From the NCBI GenBank assembly GCA_012719345.1, contig JAAYAN010000217.1:1-40324 (forward strand): DNA of 40,324 bases, read 5' to 3'. Position 1 is the stretch's first letter. Each line of letters opens with the position of its first letter. The notes beneath the pieces were generated by a model that saw only the letters and a program-made list of their open reading frames with translations, searched no databases and was not told where the DNA came from. This document shows, piece after piece, positions 1 to 8,342 of the stretch. The position numbers were made by a program, and so were the translations under genes. Origin of the DNA: Ignavibacteria bacterium. GTDB lineage: Bacteria; Bacteroidota; Ignavibacteria; Ignavibacteriales; Melioribacteraceae.

Positions 1-311
1 TCGGATACAGCATCGAGAACATTTTTGGTGGTTTCAACATTTCCTTTAAGATAATCTTCCCATTCCTTGGCTTTAACAACGCCTGCTACGTGAAAAACAT
101 AATCTGCATCTTTAACAACTTGAATAAGTTTTTCTTTATCAAAAAGTCCGCAATCGGCAACTTCAATATCTTTTCCTTCAAGCCATTTCATACTGCTGGT
201 GTTGCGGGCAATAACTTTAACTTTATGTCCTTTGGCAATAAGTAAATCTGCCAGATGACTTCCTACAAAACCGGTGCCTCCGGTAACAACAGATACTAAT
301 CTTTCTTTCAT
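1..311 (-). CDS. NAD-dependent epimerase/dehydratase, N-terminal part (possible ceramide reductase CerR-like)
   Basis: The gene starts with ATG at 311 (minus strand) and runs off the left edge, so only about 103 N-terminal residues are visible. Residues 8-19 form the extended short-chain dehydrogenase nucleotide-binding loop (VTGGTGFVGSHL, the GxxGxxG pattern). The 'DADYVFHVAG' stretch is the typical fourth strand of this fold. Family knowledge gives an NAD(P)-dependent oxidoreductase or epimerase; substrate cannot be read from this fragment. It is divergent from a serine palmitoyltransferase-like gene, with about 120 bases between the two starts. In Caulobacter an epimerase-like protein (CerR) reduces the 3-oxo group in ceramide synthesis, so that role is a reasonable inference here. 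A sugar-nucleotide or flavonol-reductase-like enzyme is the alternative. Confidence 0.85.
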   Translation of the reverse strand, partial: MKERLVSVVTGGTGFVGSHLADLLIAKGHKVKVIARNTSSMKWLEGKDIEVADCGLFDKEKLIQVVKDADYVFHVAGVVKAKEWEDYLKGNVETTKNVLDAVS

Positions 312-417
312 ATTTTTTCTGATTTTAATTTGATTGATTTTCTTTTATTTTAATTATACTTTTCGTTTTTGATTTTGAGTTCAAAAATAGAAAAAAATAT
401 TATTAAAGATAAATTTT

Positions 418-425
418 GGGGAGGA
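418..425 (+). promoter_or_regulatory. Shine-Dalgarno site that decides a TTG start
   Basis: The purine run GGGGAGGA lies 5 bases before the in-frame TTG at 431. An upstream in-frame TTG at 416 overlaps this site and could not use it. The spacing argues for translation from 431. Confidence 0.65.
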
Positions 426-430
426 TTAAT

Positions 431-1621
431 TTGGATTTATTTAAAAAATGCTATGAATTTACCCGGGCTGATGAAATAAAAGCTGCAGGAGTTTACCCTT
501 ATTTCAGACCGATTGAAGATAATGACGGACCGGTTGTAACTATTGAAGGGAAAAAAGTAGTTATGGCAGGGTCAAATAATTATCTCGGACTTACACGCCA
601 TCCCCACGTTAAAGAAGCTGCAATTAAAGCAATTGAAAGATTCGGGACCGGATGCTCAGGTTCGCGGTACCTCACCGGAACAATTGAACTTCATATAGAG
701 CTCGAGGCAAGGCTTGCAAAGTTTCTAGGAAAAGAAGCCGTGCTTTTATTTTCTACCGGGTATCAAACAGCGCAGGGAATTATTCCTACTTTAGTTAACC
801 GCGGCGAATATGTTATTTCGGATAAAGACAACCACGCTTGTATTGTTGCCGGAAACCTTATGGCGCGCGGAGCTACTGCCGAACTTTTAAGATATAAACA
901 CAACGATATGGAAGACCTTCTTAGAGTTATAAGTAAAATTCCTGTTGAAACCCCGAAATTAATTGTAAGCGATGGTGTTTTCAGCACAGGAGGCGAAATT
1001 GTAAATCTTCCTGAATTAAATAAAATTGCTAAACAGTTCAACGCCCGTCTGCTTATTGACGATGCTCATTCAGTAGGTGTAATAGGCAAAGGCGGACGCG
1101 GAACAGCAAGCGAATTTGATTTGGTAGATGAAGTTGATATGACAATGGGAACATTCAGCAAAACATTTGCATCGCTTGGCGGCTTTGTTGCCGGAGAAGC
1201 AAAAGTAATTGATTATTTGAAACATCACGCAGCCGCGCTTATTTTCAGTGCCTCCCCCACTCCGGCATCTGTTGCCTCGGCATTAGCAGCATTGGATGTT
1301 TTAGAAAAAGAACCTGAACGCGTGGACAAACTTATCCGCAATACGTCAAAAGTCCGCAAAGCGTTAACAGAAGCAGGGTTTAATGTAATTCAGGGAAGAA
1401 CTGCTATTGTTCCTGTAATTGTAGGCAACGATGAACTTGCATTTAAAATGTGGAAAGGACTTTACGATTTAGGTGTTTTTGTAAATGTATTCATTTCTCC
1501 TGGCGTTCCCCAGGGAAGACAAATGATGCGCACAAGTTATATGAGCACTCACGAAGATGAGCATCTCGATCAAATTATTGATACTTTTAAAAAGGTTGGA
1601 AGCCAGATAGGTCTGATCTAA
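431..1621 (+). CDS. spt: Serine palmitoyltransferase-like alpha-oxoamine synthase (PLP enzyme)
   Basis: A 396-residue, fold-type I PLP enzyme of the alpha-oxoamine synthase family, which condenses an amino acid with an acyl thioester. The N-terminus ([10 protein letters not shown]), the [10 protein letters not shown] block, [13 protein letters not shown] and [12 protein letters not shown] look more like bacterial serine palmitoyltransferases than 2-amino-3-ketobutyrate CoA ligase. The PLP-binding lysine should be about K244 in the TFSK motif, and DDAHSVG carries the Asp that contacts the PLP ring nitrogen. Start chosen at TTG 431 because of the GGGGAGGA site just upstream; a TTG at 416 would add five residues. 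A terminator follows at once, then a GNAT-type acyltransferase gene. With the divergent epimerase this suggests the first step of ceramide synthesis. Cytoplasmic or membrane-associated. The serine/palmitoyl specificity is inferred. Confidence 0.85.
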   Translation: MDLFKKCYEFTRADEIKAAGVYPYFRPIEDNDGPVVTIEGKKVVMAGSNNYLGLTRHPHVKEAAIKAIERFGTGCSGSRYLTGTIELHIELEARLAKFLGKEAVLLFSTGYQTAQGIIPTLVNRGEYVISDKDNHACIVAGNLMARGATAELLRYKHNDMEDLLRVISKIPVETPKLIVSDGVFSTGGEIVNLPELNKIAKQFNARLLIDDAHSVGVIGKGGRGTASEFDLVDEVDMTMGTFSKTFASLGGFVAGEAKVIDYLKHHAAALIFSASPTPASVASALAALDVLEKEPERVDKLIRNTSKVRKALTEAGFNVIQGRTAIVPVIVGNDELAFKMWKGLYDLGVFVNVFISPGVPQGRQMMRTSYMSTHEDEHLDQIIDTFKKVGSQIGLI

Positions 1622-1633
1622 AATTCTAAATAT

Positions 1634-1660
1634 AAAGCATACCGCTCGGTATGCTTTTTT
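1634..1660 (+). terminator. Rho-independent terminator after the spt-like gene
   Basis: A perfect 10-base-pair stem (1634-1643 pairs with 1648-1657) with a four-base GCTC loop runs into a T tract. It lies 12 bases after the stop at 1621 and only 16 bases before the next start, so readthrough probably supplies part of the downstream expression. Confidence 0.85.
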
Positions 1661-1676
1661 TACATTAAGGGAAATT

Positions 1677-2798
1677 ATGAGCGATATTAAAATTCTTAAA
1701 GCTGAATCGAAATCTGAAATTAAAACTTTTTTAAAGATGGCATTCGATATTTATAAAGGCAACGATGCCTGGGTGCCTCCTCTTTATATGGATAAGATGC
1801 ACGTTCTCGATAAAGTAAAAAATCCATTCTTTCAGCATGCCGAAATGCAGCTTTTTATGGCACAAAGAGATGGAAAGATTGTAGGAAGAATTGCAGCTAT
1901 AAGCAACGAATTACATAATAAAACTCATAACGATACTGTTGGTTTTTTTGGATTTTTTGAATGCATTAACGACCAAAGCGTAGCAAATATTCTTCTGGAT
2001 ACAGCCAAAGACTGGTTGAAGAAACGAGGTTTTACCGAAATGAGAGGTCCGGCAAATCCTTCATCAAATGATGAATATGGACTTTTAATTGATTCTTTCG
2101 ATTGTTCTCCTGTAATATCTATGCCGTTTAATCCGCCATATTATATTGATCTTTTGGAAAAATACGGGTTGATAAAAGCTAAAGATTTATATGCTTATAT
2201 TATTAGAAATGAAATATTAGTAAAGCAGGAAAAATTAGTGCGCGGCGCTGAAATAGTAAGAAAAAGAAGCGGGGTTACTATTCGTCCCTTAAATCTTAAA
2301 AATTTCAATGACGAATTACAGCTTGTAAAATACGTTTATAATAAAGCTTGGGAAAAGAACTGGGGATTTGTACCTCTTACAAATGAAGAAATGGACGACC
2401 TTGCCGCAAACTTCAAACCGATTATTAATCCAAATGTTGTATTATTTATGGAAAAGGATGGCGAGACAATCGGTTTTGCATTAGCAGTCCCCGATTATAA
2501 CCAGATATTTAAGAAAATGAACGGCAAATTATTCCCGTTCGGATTTATTAAGCTTTTATCACAAAAGAAAAAAGTAAATCTTTTACGAATAATTATTCTC
2601 GGAGTTATCCCTGAGTATCAAAAACGCGGGCTGGATTCTCTTTTCTATTACGAAATTGCAAAAAGAGCAAAGGATGAGGGAATAACTCTTGGCGAAGCAA
2701 GCTGGATACTTGAAGATAACATAATGATGAACAAAGGCGCTGAAATGATGGGCGGCGAACTTTACAGGAAATACCGCATTTACGAGGTGAAGATTTAA
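1677..2798 (+). CDS. Large GNAT-fold acyltransferase, candidate bacterial ceramide synthase
   Basis: A 373-residue protein with no signal peptide. The N-terminal half contains a GNAT-like stretch (QRDGKIVGRIAAI, about residues 64-76). The middle has the block RGPANPSSNDEYGLL...FDCSP...PFNPPYY (about 121-160). The C-terminal half holds a second acyl-CoA-type region with ILGVIPEYQKRGLDSLFYYE (about 308-327), matching the GNAT V-x-P-x-x-Q-x-R-G-x acyl-CoA loop. From memory, the 'GP.N.S.NDE.GLL...FD' block also occurs in the family that includes the Caulobacter ceramide synthase bCerS; this was not checked. Being next to the spt-like gene makes N-acylation of sphinganine the favoured inference. 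An ordinary N-acetyltransferase of unknown substrate is the alternative. Confidence 0.75.
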   Translation: MSDIKILKAESKSEIKTFLKMAFDIYKGNDAWVPPLYMDKMHVLDKVKNPFFQHAEMQLFMAQRDGKIVGRIAAISNELHNKTHNDTVGFFGFFECINDQSVANILLDTAKDWLKKRGFTEMRGPANPSSNDEYGLLIDSFDCSPVISMPFNPPYYIDLLEKYGLIKAKDLYAYIIRNEILVKQEKLVRGAEIVRKRSGVTIRPLNLKNFNDELQLVKYVYNKAWEKNWGFVPLTNEEMDDLAANFKPIINPNVVLFMEKDGETIGFALAVPDYNQIFKKMNGKLFPFGFIKLLSQKKKVNLLRIIILGVIPEYQKRGLDSLFYYEIAKRAKDEGITLGEASWILEDNIMMNKGAEMMGGELYRKYRIYEVKI

Positions 2799-2975
2799 TA
2801 AGAAAATTTCACATTGTCATTCTTATTGAGAAATTAAGTATTTAGTTTCTATCTTGTGCAGAATCGTTCAATACTATCTGCCAAAAACTTGGTAAATCTC
2901 TAAATGTTTTCATTTCTATTTATTGTTGTATTTGCAAAGTTTGTATTTATGTAAATAAATTTAAATAATAGAATA

Positions 2976-3314
2976 ATGCCAAAAGGTTTTATTTACATAC
3001 TTGAATGTGCGGATAATTCCTATTATACGGGAAGTACAAATGATTTAGAGCGCAGACTATGGGAGCATCAGAATTATTCAGGCGCAAATTATACCAAAAA
3101 GAGACTTCCGGTAAAGTTAGTTTACTTTGAAGAATATTAAAGAATTGACGAAGCATTTTATCGTGAAAAGCAATTGCAAGGATGGAGCAGAAAAAAGAAA
3201 GAGGCTTTGATAAAAGGATTTTCCGCTGATTTGAAAAATTTTGCGGAATGTATGAATAATACACATTCCAAATATTACAAACCGGAAGTTATAGAAAATA
3301 AGTCGGATATATAG
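2976..3314 (+). pseudogene. GIY-YIG nuclease (UvrC-like small family), broken by one in-frame stop
   Basis: The reading frame opens with ATG 2976 and encodes the single-domain GIY-YIG pattern: FIYILECADNSYYTGST, then LERRLWEHQ with the conserved Arg and His. TAA at 3138-3140 interrupts it after codon 54. The same frame then continues with RIDEAFYREKQLQGWSRKKKEALI, the usual second half with its Glu, to TAG at 3312-3314. With the stop read through, it is 112 residues long and needs no frameshift, so this looks like one recent nonsense change rather than decay. The neighbouring DNA is also degenerate and repeat-rich. These small nuclease-like proteins are common in Bacteroidota and of unclear role. 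Sequencing error or readthrough are alternatives. Confidence 0.85.
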
Positions 3315-3319
3315 CTTAA

Positions 3320-3371
3320 AGAGCCGGTAACTGAGCTTAAACCTTATTAAAAGAAGAGCCGGTAACTGAGC
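3320..3371 (+). repeat. Direct repeat pair of 17 bases after the GIY-YIG pseudogene
   Basis: AGAGCCGGTAACTGAGC occurs at 3320-3336 and again, identical, at 3355-3371, a 35-base period. It resembles the 'ggtgactgagc' interspersed repeats that often trail GIY-YIG genes in Bacteroidota; that resemblance is from memory and unverified. Confidence 0.7.
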
Positions 3372-3624
3372 GGATAGACTTCCTAAAGTATTACGACCGG
3401 ATCATTTTTTCCGTTTAAAAATAGGTCATCTAAATCTCAAAAAATCAGTAGTAAAATGCTGCCGGCATATTTTATTATAATAAAAAGTCCAAAGTAAATA
3501 ATGTTAACAACAAATGAAACGGTTTCCTTTTATTAGTAATATTCATTAAACCCAAGATAGTCATTAGAACAAACAATATTATGTTTGAGCTTTTATTATT
3601 GTCGATTTTGTGTAATCCCGACTT

Positions 3625-3648
3625 ATCCCGGTTTATCGGGATGTTTTT
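3625..3648 (+). repeat. Small palindrome with T run (terminator-like or repeat element)
   Basis: ATCCCG at 3625-3630 pairs with CGGGAT at 3637-3642, followed by a T run at 3644-3648. The same ATCCCG word also occurs just upstream at 3615-3620. It sits in a repeat-rich stretch and does not follow an intact gene, so it is more likely part of a dispersed palindromic element than a working terminator. Confidence 0.5.
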
Positions 3649-3693
3649 CAGGAATGTGTTGATTTTGTTAGCCGACCCGTCCGGCTTTGACAG

Positions 3694-3725
3694 ATCCGCC
3701 ATTATTTAGTTTTCTAATGGCGGAT
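3694..3725. repeat. Perfect 11-base inverted repeat
   Basis: ATCCGCCATTA (3694-3704) and TAATGGCGGAT (3715-3725) form a perfect stem around a 10-base loop. The right arm continues into GGATTTGGGTT. The word ATGGCGGATTTGGGTT (3717-3732) recurs with one change at 39604-39619, so this is a dispersed element. Confidence 0.75.
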
Positions 3726-4147
3726 TTGGGTTAAATATTACAATGTAATTTAAGTACCTTTTTTGTCTCATTTCTATTGAATTGTTCCGAGATACTTTTT
3801 TTAATTAAAACTTAAAAAACAAAATCATCCCTTGTAAATATTTCATACTCCCTTACTTTACATTTTCAGCTCAATTCACTAAACTCATCCTCCCCTTTTA
3901 TAAAGGAAAGGTTAAAAATCTTGCCCAATAGATTGCAACCGCTGAAAAAGTAACAATAAATATTTTTATAAACAGATGCGGGTAATTAGCAGTTTGTCCG
4001 TATTAATGGTAGTGAAAATGCAATAATCAAAATTGCTTCGAAACTTCGGAATATTTTCTGCAACAATTGCAAATATTTCTTATATATGTCTTTAATTTAA
4101 TCTGGAATTAAATCCTGCTTTTTTTGGATTAAGCAATAGGAAAAAAT

Positions 4148-5719
4148 ATGAAAACAAATTCTTGCTTGATGATTGTTTTTTGCGCGTTTTTCTTCATCAT
4201 TTCAATATCCGCTCAAACCGGAGCCGCCAATAATCCGATAATTTTCGCTGATGTGCCGGATATGTCGATTATCCGCGTCGGCAATGTTTATTATATGAGC
4301 AGCACAACAATGCATTTTAGTCCCGGCGTGCCTATAATGAAATCGGAAGATTTGGTGAATTGGAAAATTGTAAATTATGCTTACGATGTTCTTGATAATG
4401 TTGATGAAATGGATTTGAATAACGGCAAATTCACTTACGGAAGAGGCTCGTGGGCAAGCTGTTTGCGGTATCATAACGGAATATTTTATTTGAGCACTTT
4501 CGCCCAGACTACCGGGAAAACTTATATTTATCAAACAAATGATATTGAAAAAGGTGCTTGGAAGAAAATTTCTTTCAAACCTTCTTATCACGATCATACA
4601 ATATTTTTTGACGACGACGGAAAAATATATATGATTTGGGGAGCCGGCAAGCTGATGATTACAGAATTAAAAGATGATTTGTCGGGAATAAAAGAAGGTA
4701 CTGAAAAAGTTCTAATCGAAAATGCAACGGCTCCATCCGGATCAAACATTATGCTGCCTGCCGAGGGGTCTCAGCTTTTTAAAATAAAAGGGAAATATTA
4801 TTTGTTTAATATTTCCTGGCCTCGAGGTGGAATGCGCACGGTAATCATTCATCGCGCTGATAAAATTAATGGACCGTATGAAGGAATTGTCGGATTGCAG
4901 GATCAGGGAATTGCGCAAGGCGGACTGATTGACACTCCTGAAGGAAATTGGTTTGCTTATTTGTTTCAAGATCACGGTTCTGTGGGAAGGATACCATATC
5001 TTGTCCCGGTTAAATGGGAAAACGAATGGCCTGTTATTGGGATTGACGGAAAAGCTCCTGTTCAGTTAAACCTACCGAAAAATAAAAGTTTGATTCCCGG
5101 GATTGTTGCCTCAGACAGTTTTGAAAGAAAACCCGGCGAACCCGCTTTGCCGTTGGTGTGGCAATGGAATCATAATCCCGACAATAAATATTGGTCAATT
5201 TCGCAGCGTAAAGGTTATCTTCGTCTTACAACCGGACGAGTGGATACTTTATTTTTAACGGCAAAAAATACACTTACTCAGCGGACAATCGGTCCGGAAT
5301 GCTCGGGAGCCACATCAATTGATGTTTCGAATATGAAAGAAGGCGATTTTGCCGGATTGTGTCTTTTACAAAAGAAATACGGAATAATCGGGATTAAATT
5401 TGAGAACGGCTCCAAATCTTTGGTAATGATAAATGCAGAATCAGACAAACCGAAAATAATTGAAAGCTTTCCTATTCTGCAAAATAATATGTACCTTAAA
5501 GCAGAATGCGATTTTAAAGAAAGAGTTGATTTGGCAAAGTTTTATTTCAGCTACGACGGAAAAATATGGAAGCAGATTGGCAACGAACTTCACATGCAAT
5601 ATACTTTGCCTCATTTTGTAGGGTATCGTTTCGGGTTATTCAATTATGCTACAAAAACCCCCGGCGGTTATGCAGATTTTGATTTTTTCGATGTAACCGA
5701 TAGTATTAAGGAGAAATAA
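4148..5719 (+). CDS. Secreted GH43 glycosidase (beta-xylosidase/arabinofuranosidase type) with C-terminal jelly roll
   Basis: A 523-residue protein with a signal peptide ending near SISAQ (residues 1-23). The five-bladed GH43 propeller covers about residues 28-310. Expected catalytic residues are present: general base D38 in ADVPDMS, pKa-modulating D149 in HDHTIFFDDDG, general acid E206 in LPAEGSQLF. This arrangement looks like the subfamily-12-like xylosidases. Residues about 315-518 form a concanavalin-like beta-xylosidase C-terminal domain (DSFER...W.WNHNPDNKYWS). It would release xylose or arabinose from xylo-oligosaccharides, probably in the periplasm since no outer-membrane sorting signal is visible. 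It is the first gene of the long collinear glycosidase run. Exact specificity cannot be read from sequence. Confidence 0.9.
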   Translation: MKTNSCLMIVFCAFFFIISISAQTGAANNPIIFADVPDMSIIRVGNVYYMSSTTMHFSPGVPIMKSEDLVNWKIVNYAYDVLDNVDEMDLNNGKFTYGRGSWASCLRYHNGIFYLSTFAQTTGKTYIYQTNDIEKGAWKKISFKPSYHDHTIFFDDDGKIYMIWGAGKLMITELKDDLSGIKEGTEKVLIENATAPSGSNIMLPAEGSQLFKIKGKYYLFNISWPRGGMRTVIIHRADKINGPYEGIVGLQDQGIAQGGLIDTPEGNWFAYLFQDHGSVGRIPYLVPVKWENEWPVIGIDGKAPVQLNLPKNKSLIPGIVASDSFERKPGEPALPLVWQWNHNPDNKYWSISQRKGYLRLTTGRVDTLFLTAKNTLTQRTIGPECSGATSIDVSNMKEGDFAGLCLLQKKYGIIGIKFENGSKSLVMINAESDKPKIIESFPILQNNMYLKAECDFKERVDLAKFYFSYDGKIWKQIGNELHMQYTLPHFVGYRFGLFNYATKTPGGYADFDFFDVTDSIKEK

Positions 5720-5888
5720 TAGCAGATGTTTTCCATGATATTTAGTTTGATCATTAACTCGGTTTACAAATATTTAAGCTTTTTGAGAAGCAAAATTCTT
5801 ATTAAAGTTTTTATAAAGTTTCAATTATAAATTAGTTAAATTGTGTGTTAATTAGATATGATTTTTTAATTAGATTAAAGGTTGATAA

Positions 5889-8294
5889 ATGAAAGCATAC
5901 TTGCTGCAATTCTCGATAGCTCTTTTTATTTGTGTTTCAATTAAAGCGCAAAATCCCACAATTTCTGTTGATGCAGATAAACCCGGGCATAAAATTTCTC
6001 CCACACTTTTCGGAATATTTTTCGAAGACATTAATCTCTCGGCTGACGGAGGCATTTATCCGGAGTTAATCCGTAACCGTTCTTTCGAAGATGCAGATAC
6101 TTTACAGAATTGGAAGTTTGAAAGCAAATCCGGCAAAAACTCTGCTTTGGTAATTAAAGCTGATGTTCAAGCAAGACCTCCTGTACCGCCTCTTAATCCG
6201 TTTAATCGTAAATCATTAAATATTATTGCGGATGGAAAATTTTCACTGAAGAATTTTGGCTATTGGGGAATGAATATTGTCTCGGGCGAAAGTTATAAAT
6301 TTAGTTTAGCAGCACGCACGCCGAATGAATTTAAGGGAAAACTAAATGTAAGGATTTTAAGTGAAGCTGGGAAAGAATTGGGTTCGTGCGAAATAAATGA
6401 GTTCGGCTTCGATTGGAAATATTCAAATCTGAATATTATGGCTAAAGGAAGCGATCCGAAAGCATATCTTGAAATTAACGGCGACGGCGTAGGTTCTTTA
6501 TATCTTGATATGATTTCATTACTGCCTGAAAAAACCTGGAAGAACCACGGATTACGAATTGATCTTGCTGAAGCTATCGATTCGCTTAATCCTACGCTTT
6601 TCCGTTTCCCGGGCGGCTGCTGGGTAGAAGGCGATGATTTCGAACATATGAATCATTGGAAAAATACAATCGGCAATGTTGACTCAAGAACTCCACTTTG
6701 GAATATCTGGGAATATAATGCAACAAACAGTCTCGGTTATCACGAATATTTGCAGCTTGCCGAGGATCTTGGCGCAGAACCATTGTATTGCATAAATGCA
6801 GGAATTTCTCACAAAGAAGTAGTGCCGATGGATCAAATGGGTCAATGGATTCAGGATGCGCTTGATGCAATTGAATATGCAAACGGATCTGCTAATTCAG
6901 TATGGGGAAGCCTCCGCGCTAAAAATGGTCATCCCGAACCTTTTAATTTAAAATATCTTGAAATTGGAAATGAAAACGGAATGGCTCCGTATGCAGAAAG
7001 ATGGGAAGTTTTTGTAAAAGCAATTAAAGATAAATACCCCGAAATTATTCTTCTTGCAAACGAATGGGCTGGCGGACATCCGGAAAATCCGAAACCTGAA
7101 ATTGTTGATGAACATTACTATAATAATCCCGATTGGTTTATTTGGAATTCGAATAAATATGATAATTATGATAGAAACGGTTCGAAAATATTTGTCGGCG
7201 AGTATGCAGTTACAAGCGGCTCAGGGAATGGAAATTTGCGAGGCGCAATAGGCGAGGCAGCTTGGATGACAGGAATGGAAAGGAATTCCGATATTGTTGT
7301 TATGAGCGCTTATGCCCCTCTTTTTTGTAATGCAAACCATAAACGCTGGCCTATAAATTTAATTAACTACGACAGCTACCGCTGGTTTGGTCTTCCGAGT
7401 TATTATGTTCAGAAAATGTTTGCAACAAATCAAGGAACAGTATCTTTGCCGTTAACTATTGAAAATGCTCCGAATATACAAGCTCCTTATTCTTCGGGAA
7501 GCATTGGTTTAGGCACTTGGAATAATTCTGCCGAATTTAAGGATTTGAAAGTTGTATCTCCCGAAGGCAAAGTATTGTTCGAAACAGATTTTTCAAAAAA
7601 TATTGATGACTGGAGAAAAATTGGAAACGGCGAATGGTCTGTAAAAGACGGAGTATTAAAGCAATCAGCAATCGCTCCTAATGTAACGGCTTTTGTTGGC
7701 GATCCATCCTGGGTAAATTATACAATAACTTTAAAAGCAAGAAAAATAGCCGGTGAAAACGGATTCCAAATATATTTCCGGAACAAAGATCACCAGTCGC
7801 GTAACCGTTGGGATCTTGGCGGATATACAAATTCGGTTTACTTGTTAGATATTGGAGTGACTTCGCAAAGCAAACCTGCCGGGATTGAAATTGGAAAATG
7901 GTACGATATTAAAATCGAAATCAATGGAAGTTCGGTAAAAGGTTATCTTGACGGAAAACTTATTCAGGAAGTCGGCGACGAACGCTCGGGCGCTAAAAGC
8001 TTATGTGCAAGCGCATCTTTCGACGAAAAATCAGGAGAAATAATTGTAAAAGTTGTTAACGCCGATTCAAAATCATTGAAAACTCAAATTAAGCTTAATA
8101 CAAATAAGAAAATTGCGAAAAACGGTAAAATAATCGTGCTTTCTTCGGATAGTCCGTTAGATGAAAATACTTTGGAAAAACCTGAAAAAGTAGTTCCAAA
8201 AAATGAAAACATCACAATCGCTGGAAATACTTTAACGCAAACTTTTAAGGGAAATTCTGTCTCTATTATCAGATTTCCGGTTTTAAGTAAATAA
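5889..8294 (+). CDS. GH51 alpha-L-arabinofuranosidase with an inserted jelly-roll domain
   Basis: An 801-residue secreted protein (signal peptide to about IKAQ, residue 21). Order of parts: N-terminal beta-sandwich with a CBM4-like module (about 25-210), (beta/alpha)8 barrel with FRFPGGCWVEG at about 238-248, then the C-terminal sandwich. The acid/base is E362 in EIGNENG and the nucleophile E438 in FVGEYA. Residues about 525-705 look like an extra concanavalin/DUF1080-type domain (FETDFS...W....GEWSVKDGVL...YLDGKLI) interrupting the C-terminal sandwich. The neighbouring GH51 paralogue lacks it and is about 120 residues shorter. It would remove arabinose side chains from arabinoxylan or arabinan. 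It follows the GH43 gene by 169 bases and precedes the second GH51 gene by 48. Confidence 0.93.
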   Translation: MKAYLLQFSIALFICVSIKAQNPTISVDADKPGHKISPTLFGIFFEDINLSADGGIYPELIRNRSFEDADTLQNWKFESKSGKNSALVIKADVQARPPVPPLNPFNRKSLNIIADGKFSLKNFGYWGMNIVSGESYKFSLAARTPNEFKGKLNVRILSEAGKELGSCEINEFGFDWKYSNLNIMAKGSDPKAYLEINGDGVGSLYLDMISLLPEKTWKNHGLRIDLAEAIDSLNPTLFRFPGGCWVEGDDFEHMNHWKNTIGNVDSRTPLWNIWEYNATNSLGYHEYLQLAEDLGAEPLYCINAGISHKEVVPMDQMGQWIQDALDAIEYANGSANSVWGSLRAKNGHPEPFNLKYLEIGNENGMAPYAERWEVFVKAIKDKYPEIILLANEWAGGHPENPKPEIVDEHYYNNPDWFIWNSNKYDNYDRNGSKIFVGEYAVTSGSGNGNLRGAIGEAAWMTGMERNSDIVVMSAYAPLFCNANHKRWPINLINYDSYRWFGLPSYYVQKMFATNQGTVSLPLTIENAPNIQAPYSSGSIGLGTWNNSAEFKDLKVVSPEGKVLFETDFSKNIDDWRKIGNGEWSVKDGVLKQSAIAPNVTAFVGDPSWVNYTITLKARKIAGENGFQIYFRNKDHQSRNRWDLGGYTNSVYLLDIGVTSQSKPAGIEIGKWYDIKIEINGSSVKGYLDGKLIQEVGDERSGAKSLCASASFDEKSGEIIVKVVNADSKSLKTQIKLNTNKKIAKNGKIIVLSSDSPLDENTLEKPEKVVPKNENITIAGNTLTQTFKGNSVSIIRFPVLSK

Positions 8295-8342
8295 ATGATT
8301 TTAATTATCTGATAATTTCAACAAAATTTTAAGAGTATATTT

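Larger units (their letters stand above)
3315..4147. other. Gene-poor degenerate intergenic region
   Basis: About 830 bases between the pseudogene and the first glycosidase gene hold no credible gene. Visible are the 17-base direct repeats, two palindromic elements (3625-3648 and 3694-3725) and a short CCTTT/AAAGG hairpin near 3895-3910. A 75-codon minus-strand frame (3475-3702) begins inside the palindromes and is probably repeat-derived. The last 150 bases should carry the promoter of the 4148 gene, but I cannot pick out a convincing -33/-7 pair. Confidence 0.6.

Noticed and set aside
416-430. TTG at 416 as the start of the spt-like gene
   Set aside because: It overlaps the GGGGAGGA site that best fits TTG 431 and adds residues not expected at the family N-terminus.
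2799-2975. Sequence reminiscent of 'cattgtcattct' type dispersed repeats after the GNAT gene
   Set aside because: Only a short, degenerate match from memory and no second copy in the window, so it is not listed as a repeat.
3475-3702. Minus-strand frame of 75 codons with a hydrophobic C-terminal half
   Set aside because: Its start lies inside the palindrome at 3694-3725 and its first third is encoded by repeat DNA. There is no ribosome site, and the hydrophobic part could simply reflect AT-rich codons.
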